Below, piece by piece: positions 1 through 8,525 of a stretch of DNA of 64,000 nucleotides (the first letter of the stretch is position 1; each line of letters starts with the position of its first letter). Under the pieces are notes generated by a model. It saw only the letters and a program-made list of their open reading frames with translations, did no database searches and was not told the DNA's origin. The position numbers and the translations under genes are program-made. The stretch spans positions 186,001 through 250,000 of the forward strand of contig NZ_JAAIKB010000004.1 in the NCBI RefSeq assembly GCF_011040385.1, in the 5' to 3' direction. The DNA comes from Falsiroseomonas algicola. Lineage in GTDB: Bacteria > Pseudomonadota > Alphaproteobacteria > Acetobacterales > Acetobacteraceae.

Positions 1-1
1 G

Positions 2-34
2 GGCGCCGACTACGAACACATGCTGCATCGCTGA
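2..34 (+). CDS. 3' end of an upstream gene (partial)
   Basis: Ten codons followed by TGA run in from the window edge and end 8 bases before the next ATG. The tail reads GADYEHMLHR. It is too short to identify. Close spacing suggests it is cotranscribed with the decarboxylase-like gene that follows. The frame is inferred from spacing only. Confidence 0.4.
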   Translation, partial: GADYEHMLHR

Positions 35-42
35 GGATCATC

Positions 43-591
43 ATGGCCCGCCTCCCCTACCTTACCCGCGCCGACCTGGCAGACCAGGACCAGGACCTGC
101 TGAAGCGCGACATCGCGCTGAACCGCCTGCTGGCGCACAGCCCCGGCCTGGCCCGCGCCTTCACGGGCCTCGCCATGCATATCCGCCACGCCAGCCGCCT
201 GGATGCGCGGCTGCGGGAGCTCGCGATCCTGCAGATCGGCTGGCTGGCGCGCAGCCCCTATGAATGGTCGCACCATGTCCGCATCAGCCAGGATTTCGGC
301 TGCACGGAGGCTGACATCCGCGCCATCGGCGTGGAGACGGCGGGCGGCGATTCCGCGCTGGAGCCGCTGGCGAAGCTGGTGCTGCAAGGCGCGCGGGAGA
401 TGTGGGACGGCCCGGCCATGTCCACCGCCACCTTCGACGCGCTGCGCCCGCAACTCGATGCGGAGGCGCTGGTGGAACTCACGCTGATCATCGCGACCTA
501 TTGCGGCCTGGTGCGCTTCCTCGGGACCATGGAGATCGACGTGGAGCCGGACTACATGCCCTATCTCCTCGCGCATCCCCTGCCCGCATGA
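43..591 (+). CDS. carboxymuconolactone decarboxylase (CMD/AhpD-like) family protein
   Basis: 182 residues. The central helix pair has the CMD-family signature: basic LREL stretch, then E74-W75 and H77-H78 followed by a downstream DFGCTEADI turn. There is no CxxC pair, so a peroxidase of the AhpD type is unlikely. CMD proteins act on lactone or carboxy-acid intermediates of aromatic catabolism, but the substrate here is unknown. The stop overlaps the next ATG (ATGA at 588-591), and the gene is followed by a metallo-hydrolase and an alpha/beta hydrolase, which fits a ring-cleavage or lactone pathway. GAGGA precedes the ATG. Confidence 0.82.
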   Translation: MARLPYLTRADLADQDQDLLKRDIALNRLLAHSPGLARAFTGLAMHIRHASRLDARLRELAILQIGWLARSPYEWSHHVRISQDFGCTEADIRAIGVETAGGDSALEPLAKLVLQGAREMWDGPAMSTATFDALRPQLDAEALVELTLIIATYCGLVRFLGTMEIDVEPDYMPYLLAHPLPA

Positions 592-1472
592 TCGCCACGC
601 AGGTCCCGGGCGTCTTCCACCGCCGCGTCGGCGAGATCCTCGTCACCGCGCTGCATGACGGCCACCAGGATGCGCCCGTTTCCTCGATGGATGGCATCGG
701 TGCGGAGGAAGCGACGGCGCTGCTGGCCGCCTCCTTCCGCCCCGCGCGGCGCACCGCCGTCAATGCCTTCCTGATCCGGCACGGCGACCGCGCCGCGCTG
801 GTCGATGCGGGCCTTGGCCAGGGCGTGCGCTCCACCGTCGGCTTCGTCGCGAAGCACCTGGCCGATGCGGGCGTCGATCCCGGCGCGGTGGACACGCTGC
901 TGATGACGCATCTGCATCGCGACCACTGGGGCGGCATCGCCGACAGCACCGGCACCGCCGCCTTCCCGAATGCCACGCTGCACGTCCATGCCGATGAACT
1001 CGCGCATTGGGACAGCGACGAGGCGATGATGCGCCTGCCCGACCCCGCCCAGCGCCAGGCCATGTTCATCGAGACGCGCAACCGCCTCCGCCCCTATCGC
1101 GACCGCATGGCGCTCTTCACGCAGGGCGAGGTCTTCCCCGGCGTCACCGCCGTCCCGCTGCCCGGCCACACGCCCGGCCATACCGGCTTCATGGTGGCCT
1201 CCGGCGGCAAGTCGCTGCTGATCTGGGGCGACATCGTGCATGTGCCGGAAGTGCAGATCGCGCGGCCCGAAGTGACGATGAAGGTGGATACCGACCCTGC
1301 GCTGGCCATTGCCACGCGCCGCCGCATCCTCGACCAGGTCGCGACCGATCGCCTCGCCATCGCGGGCATGCACCTGCACTTCCCCGCCTTCGCGCATGTC
1401 GCGCGCGAAGGCTCCGGCTATCGCCTGGTGCCGGATGCCTGGACGCTCGACCCCGACGGAGACGCCCCATGA
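588..1472 (+). CDS. MBL-fold metallo-hydrolase
   Basis: 294 residues from the ATG that overlaps the upstream stop. The metallo-beta-lactamase zinc motif is intact: H108-x-H110-x-D112-H113 (HLHRDH), then H194 in PGHTPGH and D215 in IWGDIVH. This arrangement is typical of the lactonase and glyoxalase II-like branch, which hydrolyses lactones or thioesters in the cytoplasm. No signal peptide is seen. Its stop overlaps the next gene's start (ATGA at 1469-1472), so it is the middle member of a tightly coupled three-gene unit. The exact substrate cannot be read from the sequence. Confidence 0.87.
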   Translation: MIATQVPGVFHRRVGEILVTALHDGHQDAPVSSMDGIGAEEATALLAASFRPARRTAVNAFLIRHGDRAALVDAGLGQGVRSTVGFVAKHLADAGVDPGAVDTLLMTHLHRDHWGGIADSTGTAAFPNATLHVHADELAHWDSDEAMMRLPDPAQRQAMFIETRNRLRPYRDRMALFTQGEVFPGVTAVPLPGHTPGHTGFMVASGGKSLLIWGDIVHVPEVQIARPEVTMKVDTDPALAIATRRRILDQVATDRLAIAGMHLHFPAFAHVAREGSGYRLVPDAWTLDPDGDAP

Positions 1473-2257
1473 TGCGCTGGATCGACCTGGACGGCGCCGC
1501 GCTGCGCTACCACGACACGGGCGGCGACGGCCCCGTGCTGCTGCTGCTGCATGAGATGGGCGGCAGCCTGGAAAGCTGGGACTTCATGCTGCCGCTGCTG
1601 ACACCACGCTGCCGCGTGCTGCGCTATGACCAGCGCGGCGCGGGCCTGTCGGAGAAGCCGCGCACGCCGCTGACCATGCCCGCGCAGGGCAATGATGCGG
1701 TGGCGCTGATGGATGCGCTCAGCGTCACGCAGCCCGTCGTGACGGTCGGCATGGCCGTCGGCGGCGCACTCGCGCTGCACCTCGCCGCCGCGCATCCCGG
1801 CCGCGTCCGCGGCGCTGTCGTCTCCTCGCCAGCCACGGGCGTGAATGAGGCCGGGCGCGTCGCGCTGCTGGCCCGCGCGCAGGAGATGGAGACGAAGGGC
1901 GCGCGCGCCGTCGTCGATACCGGCCTTCAGACGAGCTACCCGCCCGCCATGCGCGGCGATGCCGATCGCTTCGCGCATTGCCGCGCCTCGCGCCTCGGCG
2001 TCGACCCCGCCGGCCAGGCCGCCACGGCGCGCATGCTGGCCGATCTCGACATGACGGCCGACCTCGCCAGCATCACCTGCCCCGTCCTGGTGCTGGCCGC
2101 GAAGCATGACCTGACGCGACCGCCGGAGCGGGTGAAGCCGGTGGCCGAGGCCATCGCCGGCGCCGAGTTCCGGGAGGTGGAGAGCGGCCACTTCATGGCC
2201 ATCCAGACCCCGGAACTCATGGCCGACGCCGTGCTCGGCTTCGTCTCCCGTCTTTAG
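1469..2257 (+). CDS. alpha/beta hydrolase with Ala in place of the nucleophile Ser
   Basis: 262 residues with the alpha/beta-hydrolase fold: oxyanion segment LLHEMGG near 26-32, RYDQRGAG near 52-59, an Asp in AAKHDLT, and the late His in ESGHFM. The nucleophile elbow, normally G-x-S-x-G, reads G94-M-A96-V-G98, so the catalytic serine is alanine (codon GCC). The usual esterase, lactonase or C-C hydrolase mechanism should therefore not work; it may be a cofactor-free or non-hydrolytic variant, or inactive. It resembles 3-oxoadipate enol-lactonase-type proteins by context with the CMD gene. Its TAG stop interlocks with the stop of the opposing gene. Confidence 0.85.
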   Translation: MMRWIDLDGAALRYHDTGGDGPVLLLLHEMGGSLESWDFMLPLLTPRCRVLRYDQRGAGLSEKPRTPLTMPAQGNDAVALMDALSVTQPVVTVGMAVGGALALHLAAAHPGRVRGAVVSSPATGVNEAGRVALLARAQEMETKGARAVVDTGLQTSYPPAMRGDADRFAHCRASRLGVDPAGQAATARMLADLDMTADLASITCPVLVLAAKHDLTRPPERVKPVAEAIAGAEFREVESGHFMAIQTPELMADAVLGFVSRL

Positions 2258-3966
2258 GAACGCACCAGCCGCCCCGGCCGCGCCCCCGTCTCCGCGCCGC
2301 GCTCCATGATGGGCACGCCGGAGACGAGGGTCATGTCGTAGCCATCCACGCGCTGCACCAGGCGGCGGCCGCCCGCGGGCAGGTCGTAGATCATCTCCGG
2401 GTGGTGCAGGCGCAGCCCGTCCAGGTCGATGACGTTGATATCGGCCTTGAGGCCGGGCTTCAGCCGGCCGCGATCATGGAAGCCGAAGAAATCGGCCGTG
2501 CCGCTGGTCTGGCGCTGCACGACGAATTCCAGCGGCAGGCGATCGCCGCGCTGGCGATCGCGCGTCCAATGCGTGAGGCCGAAGGTCGGCATGGAGGCAT
2601 CGCAGATCACGCCGCAATGCGCGCCGCCATCGGACAGCCCGACCACCGTATGCGGGTCCTGCAGCAGCCCGTGCAGGCGGTTGAAGTCGCCACCGACATA
2701 GTTGACGACGGGGAAGTAGAGCATCCGCCCGCCATCGCCGCCCGTCAGGTAGTCGTAGCAGAAGGCGACGGGGTCCTGCCCCGCCGCGGCCGCCATCGCG
2801 GCCATGCTGCGCTCCGGCGGCGGCTCGTAATCCGGCGGGTCGCCGAGGGCGAACATCTGGTCCCAGCGCGTCGCGATCTGGCGCGACAGCGGCGGCACGA
2901 CATGCAGCAGGCGCGGCGACGCCTCCTCCGCCAGGATCTTCGCCCGTACCGCGGGATCGCGCAGCTTCGCCAGCTGCTCGGCCGGCGGCAGGTTGGCGAG
3001 CTCCGCGAAGCTTTCGCGCAGCGCGAAGGGATTGAGCGAGGTCGTCAGGCCGAGGATCAGCCCGACGGGGCGCGATGCCACCTGCGCCGCCAGCGGCAGG
3101 CCATCCGCCCGCGCGGCACGCACATGGCCCAGCAGCCGCTGCAGGCGTCCCGGATCGGCGTTGCGGTCCGTCAGCAGGAACCAGACGGGGCGCTGCGTGC
3201 TGGCCGCCACCTGGCGCAGCCAGGCGAATTCCGCGGCCTCATCCTCGAAGTCGCTCAGCATGCCGAAGGTGCCGCGGCCCGAACGGCCGATGGCCTGGCC
3301 GATCGCCAGCAATTCCCGATGCTCCGCATAGCGCGCGGGCACCAGGTCGCCGGTCGGCGTCTTGTGCTGGTCGGTGCGGCTGGTGGTGAAGCCGAAGGCG
3401 CCGGCGCGCAGCGCCTCCTCCGTCAGCTTCGCCATCTCCGCGATGTCGTCATCCGTCGCGGCCTGGCGGTTCAGCCCCCGCTCGCCCATGACATAGACGC
3501 GCAGCGGGTGATGCGCGACCTGTGCGGCGACGTCGATGGTGCGCGGCATGGCATCCAGCGCATCGAGATAGTCGGGGAAGCTTTCCCAGTTCCACTGCAG
3601 ACCCTCGGCGAGGGTGATGCCGGGAATGTCCTCCACGCCTTCCATCAAATCGATCAGCGCTTGGTGATCGCGCTTCCGCACGGGAGCGAAGCCGACACCG
3701 CAATTCCCGAACAGGATCGTCGTCGCGCCGTGCCAGACGGAGGGCGCGAGCACCGGGTCCCAGGTGGCCTGCCCGTCGTAATGCGTATGCACATCGACCC
3801 AGCCCGGGGCGACGATGCGACCTTCGGCCTGCACGTCGCGCTTCGCGGGCCCGGCCTTGCCGCCGACCTGCGTGATGCGGTCGCCATCGATCGCCACGTC
3901 ACCGGTAAAGCGGGGCGCCCCCGTGCCGTCCACGATGGTGCCGCCGCGGATGACCACGTCGTGCAT
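2254..3966 (-). CDS. N-acyl-D-amino-acid deacylase-type amidohydrolase
   Basis: 570 residues from an ATG preceded by AAGGAG; an in-frame start 28 codons upstream lacks family similarity. This is the D-aminoacylase branch of the amidohydrolase superfamily: N-terminal beta-sandwich (VVIRGGTIVDGTG), metal motif H60-T-H62 in VDVHTHYDG, a conserved C89 in GNCG, D446 in LSDGGAH, and the C-terminal PGLKADINV sandwich strand. Such enzymes release D-amino acids from N-acyl derivatives. It is divergent from a complete peptide ABC transporter, suggesting coupled uptake and hydrolysis of acylated or D-residue peptides. A dihydropyrimidinase- or dihydroorotase-like substrate is less likely. Confidence 0.88.
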   Translation of the reverse strand: MHDVVIRGGTIVDGTGAPRFTGDVAIDGDRITQVGGKAGPAKRDVQAEGRIVAPGWVDVHTHYDGQATWDPVLAPSVWHGATTILFGNCGVGFAPVRKRDHQALIDLMEGVEDIPGITLAEGLQWNWESFPDYLDALDAMPRTIDVAAQVAHHPLRVYVMGERGLNRQAATDDDIAEMAKLTEEALRAGAFGFTTSRTDQHKTPTGDLVPARYAEHRELLAIGQAIGRSGRGTFGMLSDFEDEAAEFAWLRQVAASTQRPVWFLLTDRNADPGRLQRLLGHVRAARADGLPLAAQVASRPVGLILGLTTSLNPFALRESFAELANLPPAEQLAKLRDPAVRAKILAEEASPRLLHVVPPLSRQIATRWDQMFALGDPPDYEPPPERSMAAMAAAAGQDPVAFCYDYLTGGDGGRMLYFPVVNYVGGDFNRLHGLLQDPHTVVGLSDGGAHCGVICDASMPTFGLTHWTRDRQRGDRLPLEFVVQRQTSGTADFFGFHDRGRLKPGLKADINVIDLDGLRLHHPEMIYDLPAGGRRLVQRVDGYDMTLVSGVPIMERGAETGARPGRLVRS

Positions 3967-3991
3967 GAAGGCTCCTTGCCAATTGAACAGG

Positions 3992-4003
3992 TTGTCCGGA
4001 CAA
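3992..4003. promoter_or_regulatory. candidate operator TTGTCCGGACAA (perfect palindrome)
   Basis: A perfect 12-bp palindrome in the 123-bp divergent region between the deacylase (start 3966) and the peptide-binding protein (start 4090). The form TNGT-N4-ACNA fits operators of FadR/FCD-type GntR regulators (family knowledge). A near copy with the same flank (AATGG) lies upstream of livH at 29050. No GntR gene is in the window, so the regulator is unknown. Confidence 0.45.
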
Positions 4004-4089
4004 TGGCCCCGGCCGCGCGGGATGGCAACGGGGATCGGGGACCGATCCACAGGCTGTGACCGGAGACGGCCGAGACGGGGGAAAGACCA

Positions 4090-5673
4090 ATGGCGATCGA
4101 ACGGCGCGACATCCTGCTCGGCACCATGGCCATGGCGGCCGGTGCACCGCTAGCCACCCCCGCGCTGGCGCAGCCGCGCGCCGGCCGCACGCTGCTGCTG
4201 GCAGCACCTGGTGCGCCGGAGGGCTTCGATGGCGACGCGCTGCGCCCCGGCACGCAGGAGACCGTCGTGCAGGTCTATGAGGGACTCACGCGCTATGGCC
4301 GCGTGATCCGCGACGGCCGGCCCTACCTGAATCCCGATGTCATCGAAGGCCATCTCGCCGAAAGCTGGACGACGTCGCCCGACGGCAAGACCTGGGTCTT
4401 CAAGCTCCGCCAGGGCGTGCGCAGCTTCTTCGGGAACGAGATGACGGCCGCCGATGTCGAATGGGGCTGGGCCAAGTCCTTCGCGCAGCGCCGCACCGGC
4501 GCCTTCATCGCCAATGTCTCCAACGTCACTGCCGTGAAGGCGATCTCGAAATACGAGGTCGAGTTCACCCTCTCCGCCCCCAGCATGATCCTGCTGAGCG
4601 CGCTGACGCTCTACCTGCCGGCGGTCTATGACAGCACGGAGGTGAAGAAGCACGCGACGCCGGAAGACCCCTGGGCGCTGAAGTGGATGGAGACGAATAC
4701 GGCGGGCTTCGGCGCCTATCACCTGGAATCGATCCGCGCCGGCGAACAGGCCGTCTTCGTCGCCAATCCCAACTACTTCCGCGAACAACCCTACTTCACG
4801 CGCGTGGTCTATCGCGCCGTCCCCTCCGCCGCGTCCCGCATCACGCTGCTCCGCAGCGGCCAGGTGCAGTGGATCCATCGCCCGCTGCTGCAGCAGGTGG
4901 CGGAGCTGCGCAATGACCGCCGCGTCAAGACGCAGGACAGCTTCGGCCGCACCATCTCCTCCGTGCGGATGAACCTCCGCTTTCCGCCCTTCGACAACAA
5001 GCTGGTGCGGCAGGCCTTCAACTATGCGGTGGACAAGCCCGCGCTGATCCAGGGCGTCTTCTTCGGGCTTGCCGAACAGGCGCGCTCCATCGTGCCGCCC
5101 ATCGTGGCGGGCTACGACCCGAGCTTCTTCAACTACGACTACGATCCCGCCAAGGCGCGCGCACTGCTGGCACAGGCCAACTTCAACTTCGACCAGCAGA
5201 TCGAAATCCTCTACTCCCAGATCTTCAACTGGGAGGAGCCGATGTCGATCCAGGTGGCGGCGCAGCTCCAGGCCGTGGGCGTCAAGGCCCGCGCGGTGCG
5301 GATCAGCGACAGCGACATGCGCGCCCGCGGCGCCCCCAACCGCCAGGACATGCCGATGTTCTCCTTCGAGGACGGGCCCATCGTCCTCGACCCCGTCTAT
5401 GCCACCTTCCTGCTGGCGCATTCCCAGGGCGTCTCCAACCGCGCCCGCTTCGCCGATCCGCGCATGGATGCGATCATCGACGAGGCGCGGCAGACGCTCG
5501 ACGTGCCGCGCCGCAACGAACTGATGCGCCAGGCGCAGCAGCTCTGGATGGAGGAAGCCCCCTGGATCGTCACCGTCTATCCCACGGTGTGGGAGGCGAT
5601 GGCCGGCAACATCTCCGGCTGGTGCCCGCACCCCGATGAGCATGAACGCTGGTACGATCTGAAGGTGGCCTGA
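4090..5673 (+). CDS. ABC transporter substrate-binding protein, family 5 (peptide type)
   Basis: 527 residues. The N-terminus has a twin-arginine signal (RRDILLG) and an Ala-rich stretch ending near ALAQP, so Tat export to the periplasm is likely. The mature part has family 5 features: VYEGLTRYG, LAESWTTSPDGKTWVFKLRQGV near residues 80-105, and PVYATFLLAHSQG later. It captures oligopeptides, opines or similar solutes for the permease and ATPase genes that follow (gap 7 bases). It is the first gene of a six-gene operon; GGGGGAAAG lies just upstream of the ATG. Confidence 0.9.
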   Translation: MAIERRDILLGTMAMAAGAPLATPALAQPRAGRTLLLAAPGAPEGFDGDALRPGTQETVVQVYEGLTRYGRVIRDGRPYLNPDVIEGHLAESWTTSPDGKTWVFKLRQGVRSFFGNEMTAADVEWGWAKSFAQRRTGAFIANVSNVTAVKAISKYEVEFTLSAPSMILLSALTLYLPAVYDSTEVKKHATPEDPWALKWMETNTAGFGAYHLESIRAGEQAVFVANPNYFREQPYFTRVVYRAVPSAASRITLLRSGQVQWIHRPLLQQVAELRNDRRVKTQDSFGRTISSVRMNLRFPPFDNKLVRQAFNYAVDKPALIQGVFFGLAEQARSIVPPIVAGYDPSFFNYDYDPAKARALLAQANFNFDQQIEILYSQIFNWEEPMSIQVAAQLQAVGVKARAVRISDSDMRARGAPNRQDMPMFSFEDGPIVLDPVYATFLLAHSQGVSNRARFADPRMDAIIDEARQTLDVPRRNELMRQAQQLWMEEAPWIVTVYPTVWEAMAGNISGWCPHPDEHERWYDLKVA

Positions 5674-5680
5674 CGCACCC

Positions 5681-6688
5681 ATGCCGATCGGGCGGATGCT
5701 GGCGCGGCGCCTGGTCCTGGTGGTGCCGCTGCTGTTCGTGATCCTGCTGGGCACCTTCATGCTGGTGCGCCTGAGCGGGCAGGACCCCGTGGGACTGCTG
5801 GCCGGACCGACGGCCACAGCGGCGGAGATCGAGCTGGTGCGCGCCTCGCTGGCGCTCGACCAGCCGATCTGGGTGCAGTTCGGCGTCTATCTCGGCAAGG
5901 TCGTGCAGGGCGATCTCGGCGCCTCCTGGCTCAGCAACCGTCCGGTGCTGGCGGAGATCCTGGAGCGCGCGCCGGCAACGCTGGAGCTGATGCTCTGGGG
6001 CGTGCTGATCGGCGCGGGCATCGGCATCCCCGTGGGGCTGCGCGCCGCCTTCCGGCCGGACCGCGCCTTCGACCAGTTCAGCCGCTTCTTCTCCCTGCTC
6101 GGCTTCTCCGTGCCGACCTACTGGCTCGGCCTCATCATGCTCTTCGTCTTCTTCTACCTCCTGGAATGGGCGCCGCCCGGCATGGGACGAATCAGCCTGT
6201 TCCTGGAACCGCCACCGCGCGTCACCGGCAGCTACCTGATCGATGGCCTGATCGCCGCGGATTGGGAAGTCGCCTCCTCCGCCGCCTCGCAGCTCATCCT
6301 GCCCGTGCTCTGCGTCGCCATCATCTGCGCCGCGCCGATCATCAAGCAGACCCGCGCCATCGCGCTGGAGGTGCTGGCCAGCGACTACATCCGCTACGCC
6401 CGCGCCCAGGGACTGCCGAAGCGGGAGATCCGCGCCATGGCGCTGCGCAACAGCGCCACGCCCATCGTCACCTTCATCGGCACGGAGATCACGGGCCTGG
6501 TCGGCACCACCTCCCTCATCGAATACGTCTTCGCCTGGGGCGGGCTCGGGCAATACGGGTTGTCCGCGATCATCGCTGGCGACTTTGCCGCGGTGCAGGG
6601 CTATGTGCTGATGCTGGCACTCTTCTCCGTCCTCGTCTTCCTGGTGGTGGACATCTACGTCACGCTGACGGAGCCCCGCGCGGCATGA
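5681..6688 (+). CDS. ABC transporter permease, DppB/OppB type
   Basis: 335 residues with the multi-span topology of the first permease of peptide importers: an N-terminal helix (LVLVVPLLFVILLGTFMLVR), a periplasmic segment with VRASLALDQPIWVQFGVYL, then the BPD transport domain. The EAA coupling loop is visible in ALEVLASDYIRYARAQGLP around residues 227-245. It forms the membrane channel with the next gene product. The stop overlaps the next start by four bases. Confidence 0.92.
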   Translation: MPIGRMLARRLVLVVPLLFVILLGTFMLVRLSGQDPVGLLAGPTATAAEIELVRASLALDQPIWVQFGVYLGKVVQGDLGASWLSNRPVLAEILERAPATLELMLWGVLIGAGIGIPVGLRAAFRPDRAFDQFSRFFSLLGFSVPTYWLGLIMLFVFFYLLEWAPPGMGRISLFLEPPPRVTGSYLIDGLIAADWEVASSAASQLILPVLCVAIICAAPIIKQTRAIALEVLASDYIRYARAQGLPKREIRAMALRNSATPIVTFIGTEITGLVGTTSLIEYVFAWGGLGQYGLSAIIAGDFAAVQGYVLMLALFSVLVFLVVDIYVTLTEPRAA

Positions 6689-7557
6689 GCGCCACCATCG
6701 CCTCTCCCCGCTGGGTCCGGCGCATCGGCGGCATCTCCCGCCGCAGCCCGACGCTCGCGGCCGGCGTCTTCATCATCCTGGGCTTCGCGGTCATGGCCGT
6801 GCTGGCGCCCTGGATCGCGCCCTTCGACCCGGAATTCGCGCAGCCCCGCAACGTGCTGGCCGCCCCAGGTGGCGCGCATCTCATGGGCACCGACGGCAAC
6901 GGGATGGATGTCTTCTCCCGCGTCATCGCCGGCGCGCGCTGGGCCTTCGGCATCGCCATCCCCGCCGTGCTGGTCGGGCTGCTCGCCGGCGTGCCGCTCG
7001 GCCTCTACACCGGCTATCGCGGCGGCTGGTTCGACGAGATCGCGATGCGCTTCTTCGATGCGCTGCGCGTCTTCCCCTCCATCATCCTGGCCCTCGCCGT
7101 CGTCGCCGCGGCCGGTCCCTCGCTGCTCAACGTCGTGCTGGTGATCGGCTTCCTCGACAGTCCCGTCTTCGCCCGGGTGGTGAGGGCGGAGGTGCTGGCG
7201 CTGCGCCATTCCACCTTCGTCGAAAGCGCCGTCTCCGCCGGCAATCCCACCTGGCGCATCCTCTTCGTCCATATCCTGCCCAACGCGCTGCAAGGCGCCA
7301 TGGCGCAGACGGCGGTGCGCGCGGCCTGGGCAGTGCGCATCAGCGCGACGCTCGCCTTCCTCGGCGTCGGCATCCAGCCGCCGACACCGGAATGGGGGGC
7401 CATGATCCGCCAGGGCGCCGAGTACCTCGTCACCGGCCAGTGGTGGGTCGGCGTCTTCCCCGGCATCGCGCTGATCCTGATGGTGCTCGGCCTCAACATG
7501 CTGGGCGATGGGCTGCAGGACTTGCTGGACCCGAGGCGGAAGGCGGCCACGCGATGA
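6685..7557 (+). CDS. ABC transporter permease, DppC/OppC type
   Basis: 290 residues starting at the ATGA overlap. It has the typical DppC N-terminal helix, then FDPEFAQPRNVLAAPGGAHLMGTDGNGMDVFSR-type periplasmic segment (residues about 47-80; LMGTD is the family hallmark), five further helices, and an EAA loop near VLALRHSTFVESAVSAG. It pairs with the upstream permease in the inner membrane. The TGA overlaps the ATG of the first ATPase gene. Confidence 0.92.
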   Translation: MSATIASPRWVRRIGGISRRSPTLAAGVFIILGFAVMAVLAPWIAPFDPEFAQPRNVLAAPGGAHLMGTDGNGMDVFSRVIAGARWAFGIAIPAVLVGLLAGVPLGLYTGYRGGWFDEIAMRFFDALRVFPSIILALAVVAAAGPSLLNVVLVIGFLDSPVFARVVRAEVLALRHSTFVESAVSAGNPTWRILFVHILPNALQGAMAQTAVRAAWAVRISATLAFLGVGIQPPTPEWGAMIRQGAEYLVTGQWWVGVFPGIALILMVLGLNMLGDGLQDLLDPRRKAATR

Positions 7558-8525
7558 GCCTTCTCCGCGTCGAGGACCTGCACACCCACTTCATCTCGCG
7601 CGACCTGGACAATCAGATCCAGGTGGCGAAGGCGCTGAACGGCGTCTCCTTCTCCCTCGATGCAGGGCGCATCCTGGGTCTTGTCGGCGAAACCGGCGCG
7701 GGCAAGTCGCTCACCGCCACCTCCATCATGGGCCTGCTCCGCCCGCCCGCGCGCATCATGGGCGGCCGCGCGCTGTTCCAGGGGCAGGATCTGCTCGCCA
7801 TGCCCGATGACGACCTCAACGCGCTGCGCGGCCGCGACATCGCGCTGGTGGTGCAGAGCCCGAAATCCTCGCTCGATCCGCTGTCGCGCATCGGCGACCA
7901 GTTGATCCGCATCCGGCGCGCCCATCGCGGCGGCACGGCTTCGGAGGCGCGGGAGAAGGCGATCGCGACGCTCGGTGCGCTCGGCATCCCGGACCCCGCG
8001 CGGCGCATGCAGGCCTGGCCGCATGAACTTTCCGGTGGCATGGCGCAACGCGTGCTGATCGCGCTGGCGCTGATGAACGAGCCGCGGCTGCTGATCGCGG
8101 ATGAGCCGACCACGGGTCTCGACGTCACCGTGCAGGCGCAGATCCTGGACTTGCTGCGGGATCTGGTGCGGCGCACCGGCATCGCCGCCATGATCATCAC
8201 GCACGACCTCGGCGTGGTCGCGCATTACTGCGACGAGATGGCGGTGATGTATGCCGGCGCCATCGTCGAAAGCGGCCCCGTCCGCCAGGTCTTCCGCCGT
8301 CCCGCGCATCCCTACACCGTCAACCTGATCGGCGCGACGCCGGAGCGCCTGAGGCTCGGCGCCACGCGCACCGTGGGCGGCCCGCCACCGAACCTGAAGG
8401 CGCTGCCGCCCGGCTGCCCCTACCAGGATCGCTGCCCGCAGGCCGGCGCGGATTGCACCATGGTGCCGCCGGACGTGCCCCTGGGCGAGGGCCATGTCGC
8501 GCGCTGCCACCGGGTGGCGGCATGA
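7554..8525 (+). CDS. ABC transporter ATP-binding protein, DppD/OppD type
   Basis: 323 residues. Walker A is GETGAGKS at 45-52, followed by the Q-loop (VVQSPKSSLDP), signature LSGGMAQR, Walker B LLIADEPTTGLD and the switch His in IITHDLG. The C-terminal oligopeptide domain carries a cysteine cluster (CPYQDRCP then C near residue 302), which in this family can bind an iron-sulfur cluster. It hydrolyses ATP to power the peptide importer. It is translationally coupled on both sides by ATGA overlaps. Confidence 0.93.
   Translation: MSLLRVEDLHTHFISRDLDNQIQVAKALNGVSFSLDAGRILGLVGETGAGKSLTATSIMGLLRPPARIMGGRALFQGQDLLAMPDDDLNALRGRDIALVVQSPKSSLDPLSRIGDQLIRIRRAHRGGTASEAREKAIATLGALGIPDPARRMQAWPHELSGGMAQRVLIALALMNEPRLLIADEPTTGLDVTVQAQILDLLRDLVRRTGIAAMIITHDLGVVAHYCDEMAVMYAGAIVESGPVRQVFRRPAHPYTVNLIGATPERLRLGATRTVGGPPPNLKALPPGCPYQDRCPQAGADCTMVPPDVPLGEGHVARCHRVAA

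Noticed and set aside
2401-4059. Plus-strand open frame of about 550 codons
   Set aside because: It is antisense to the D-aminoacylase gene and shows no recognisable domain.
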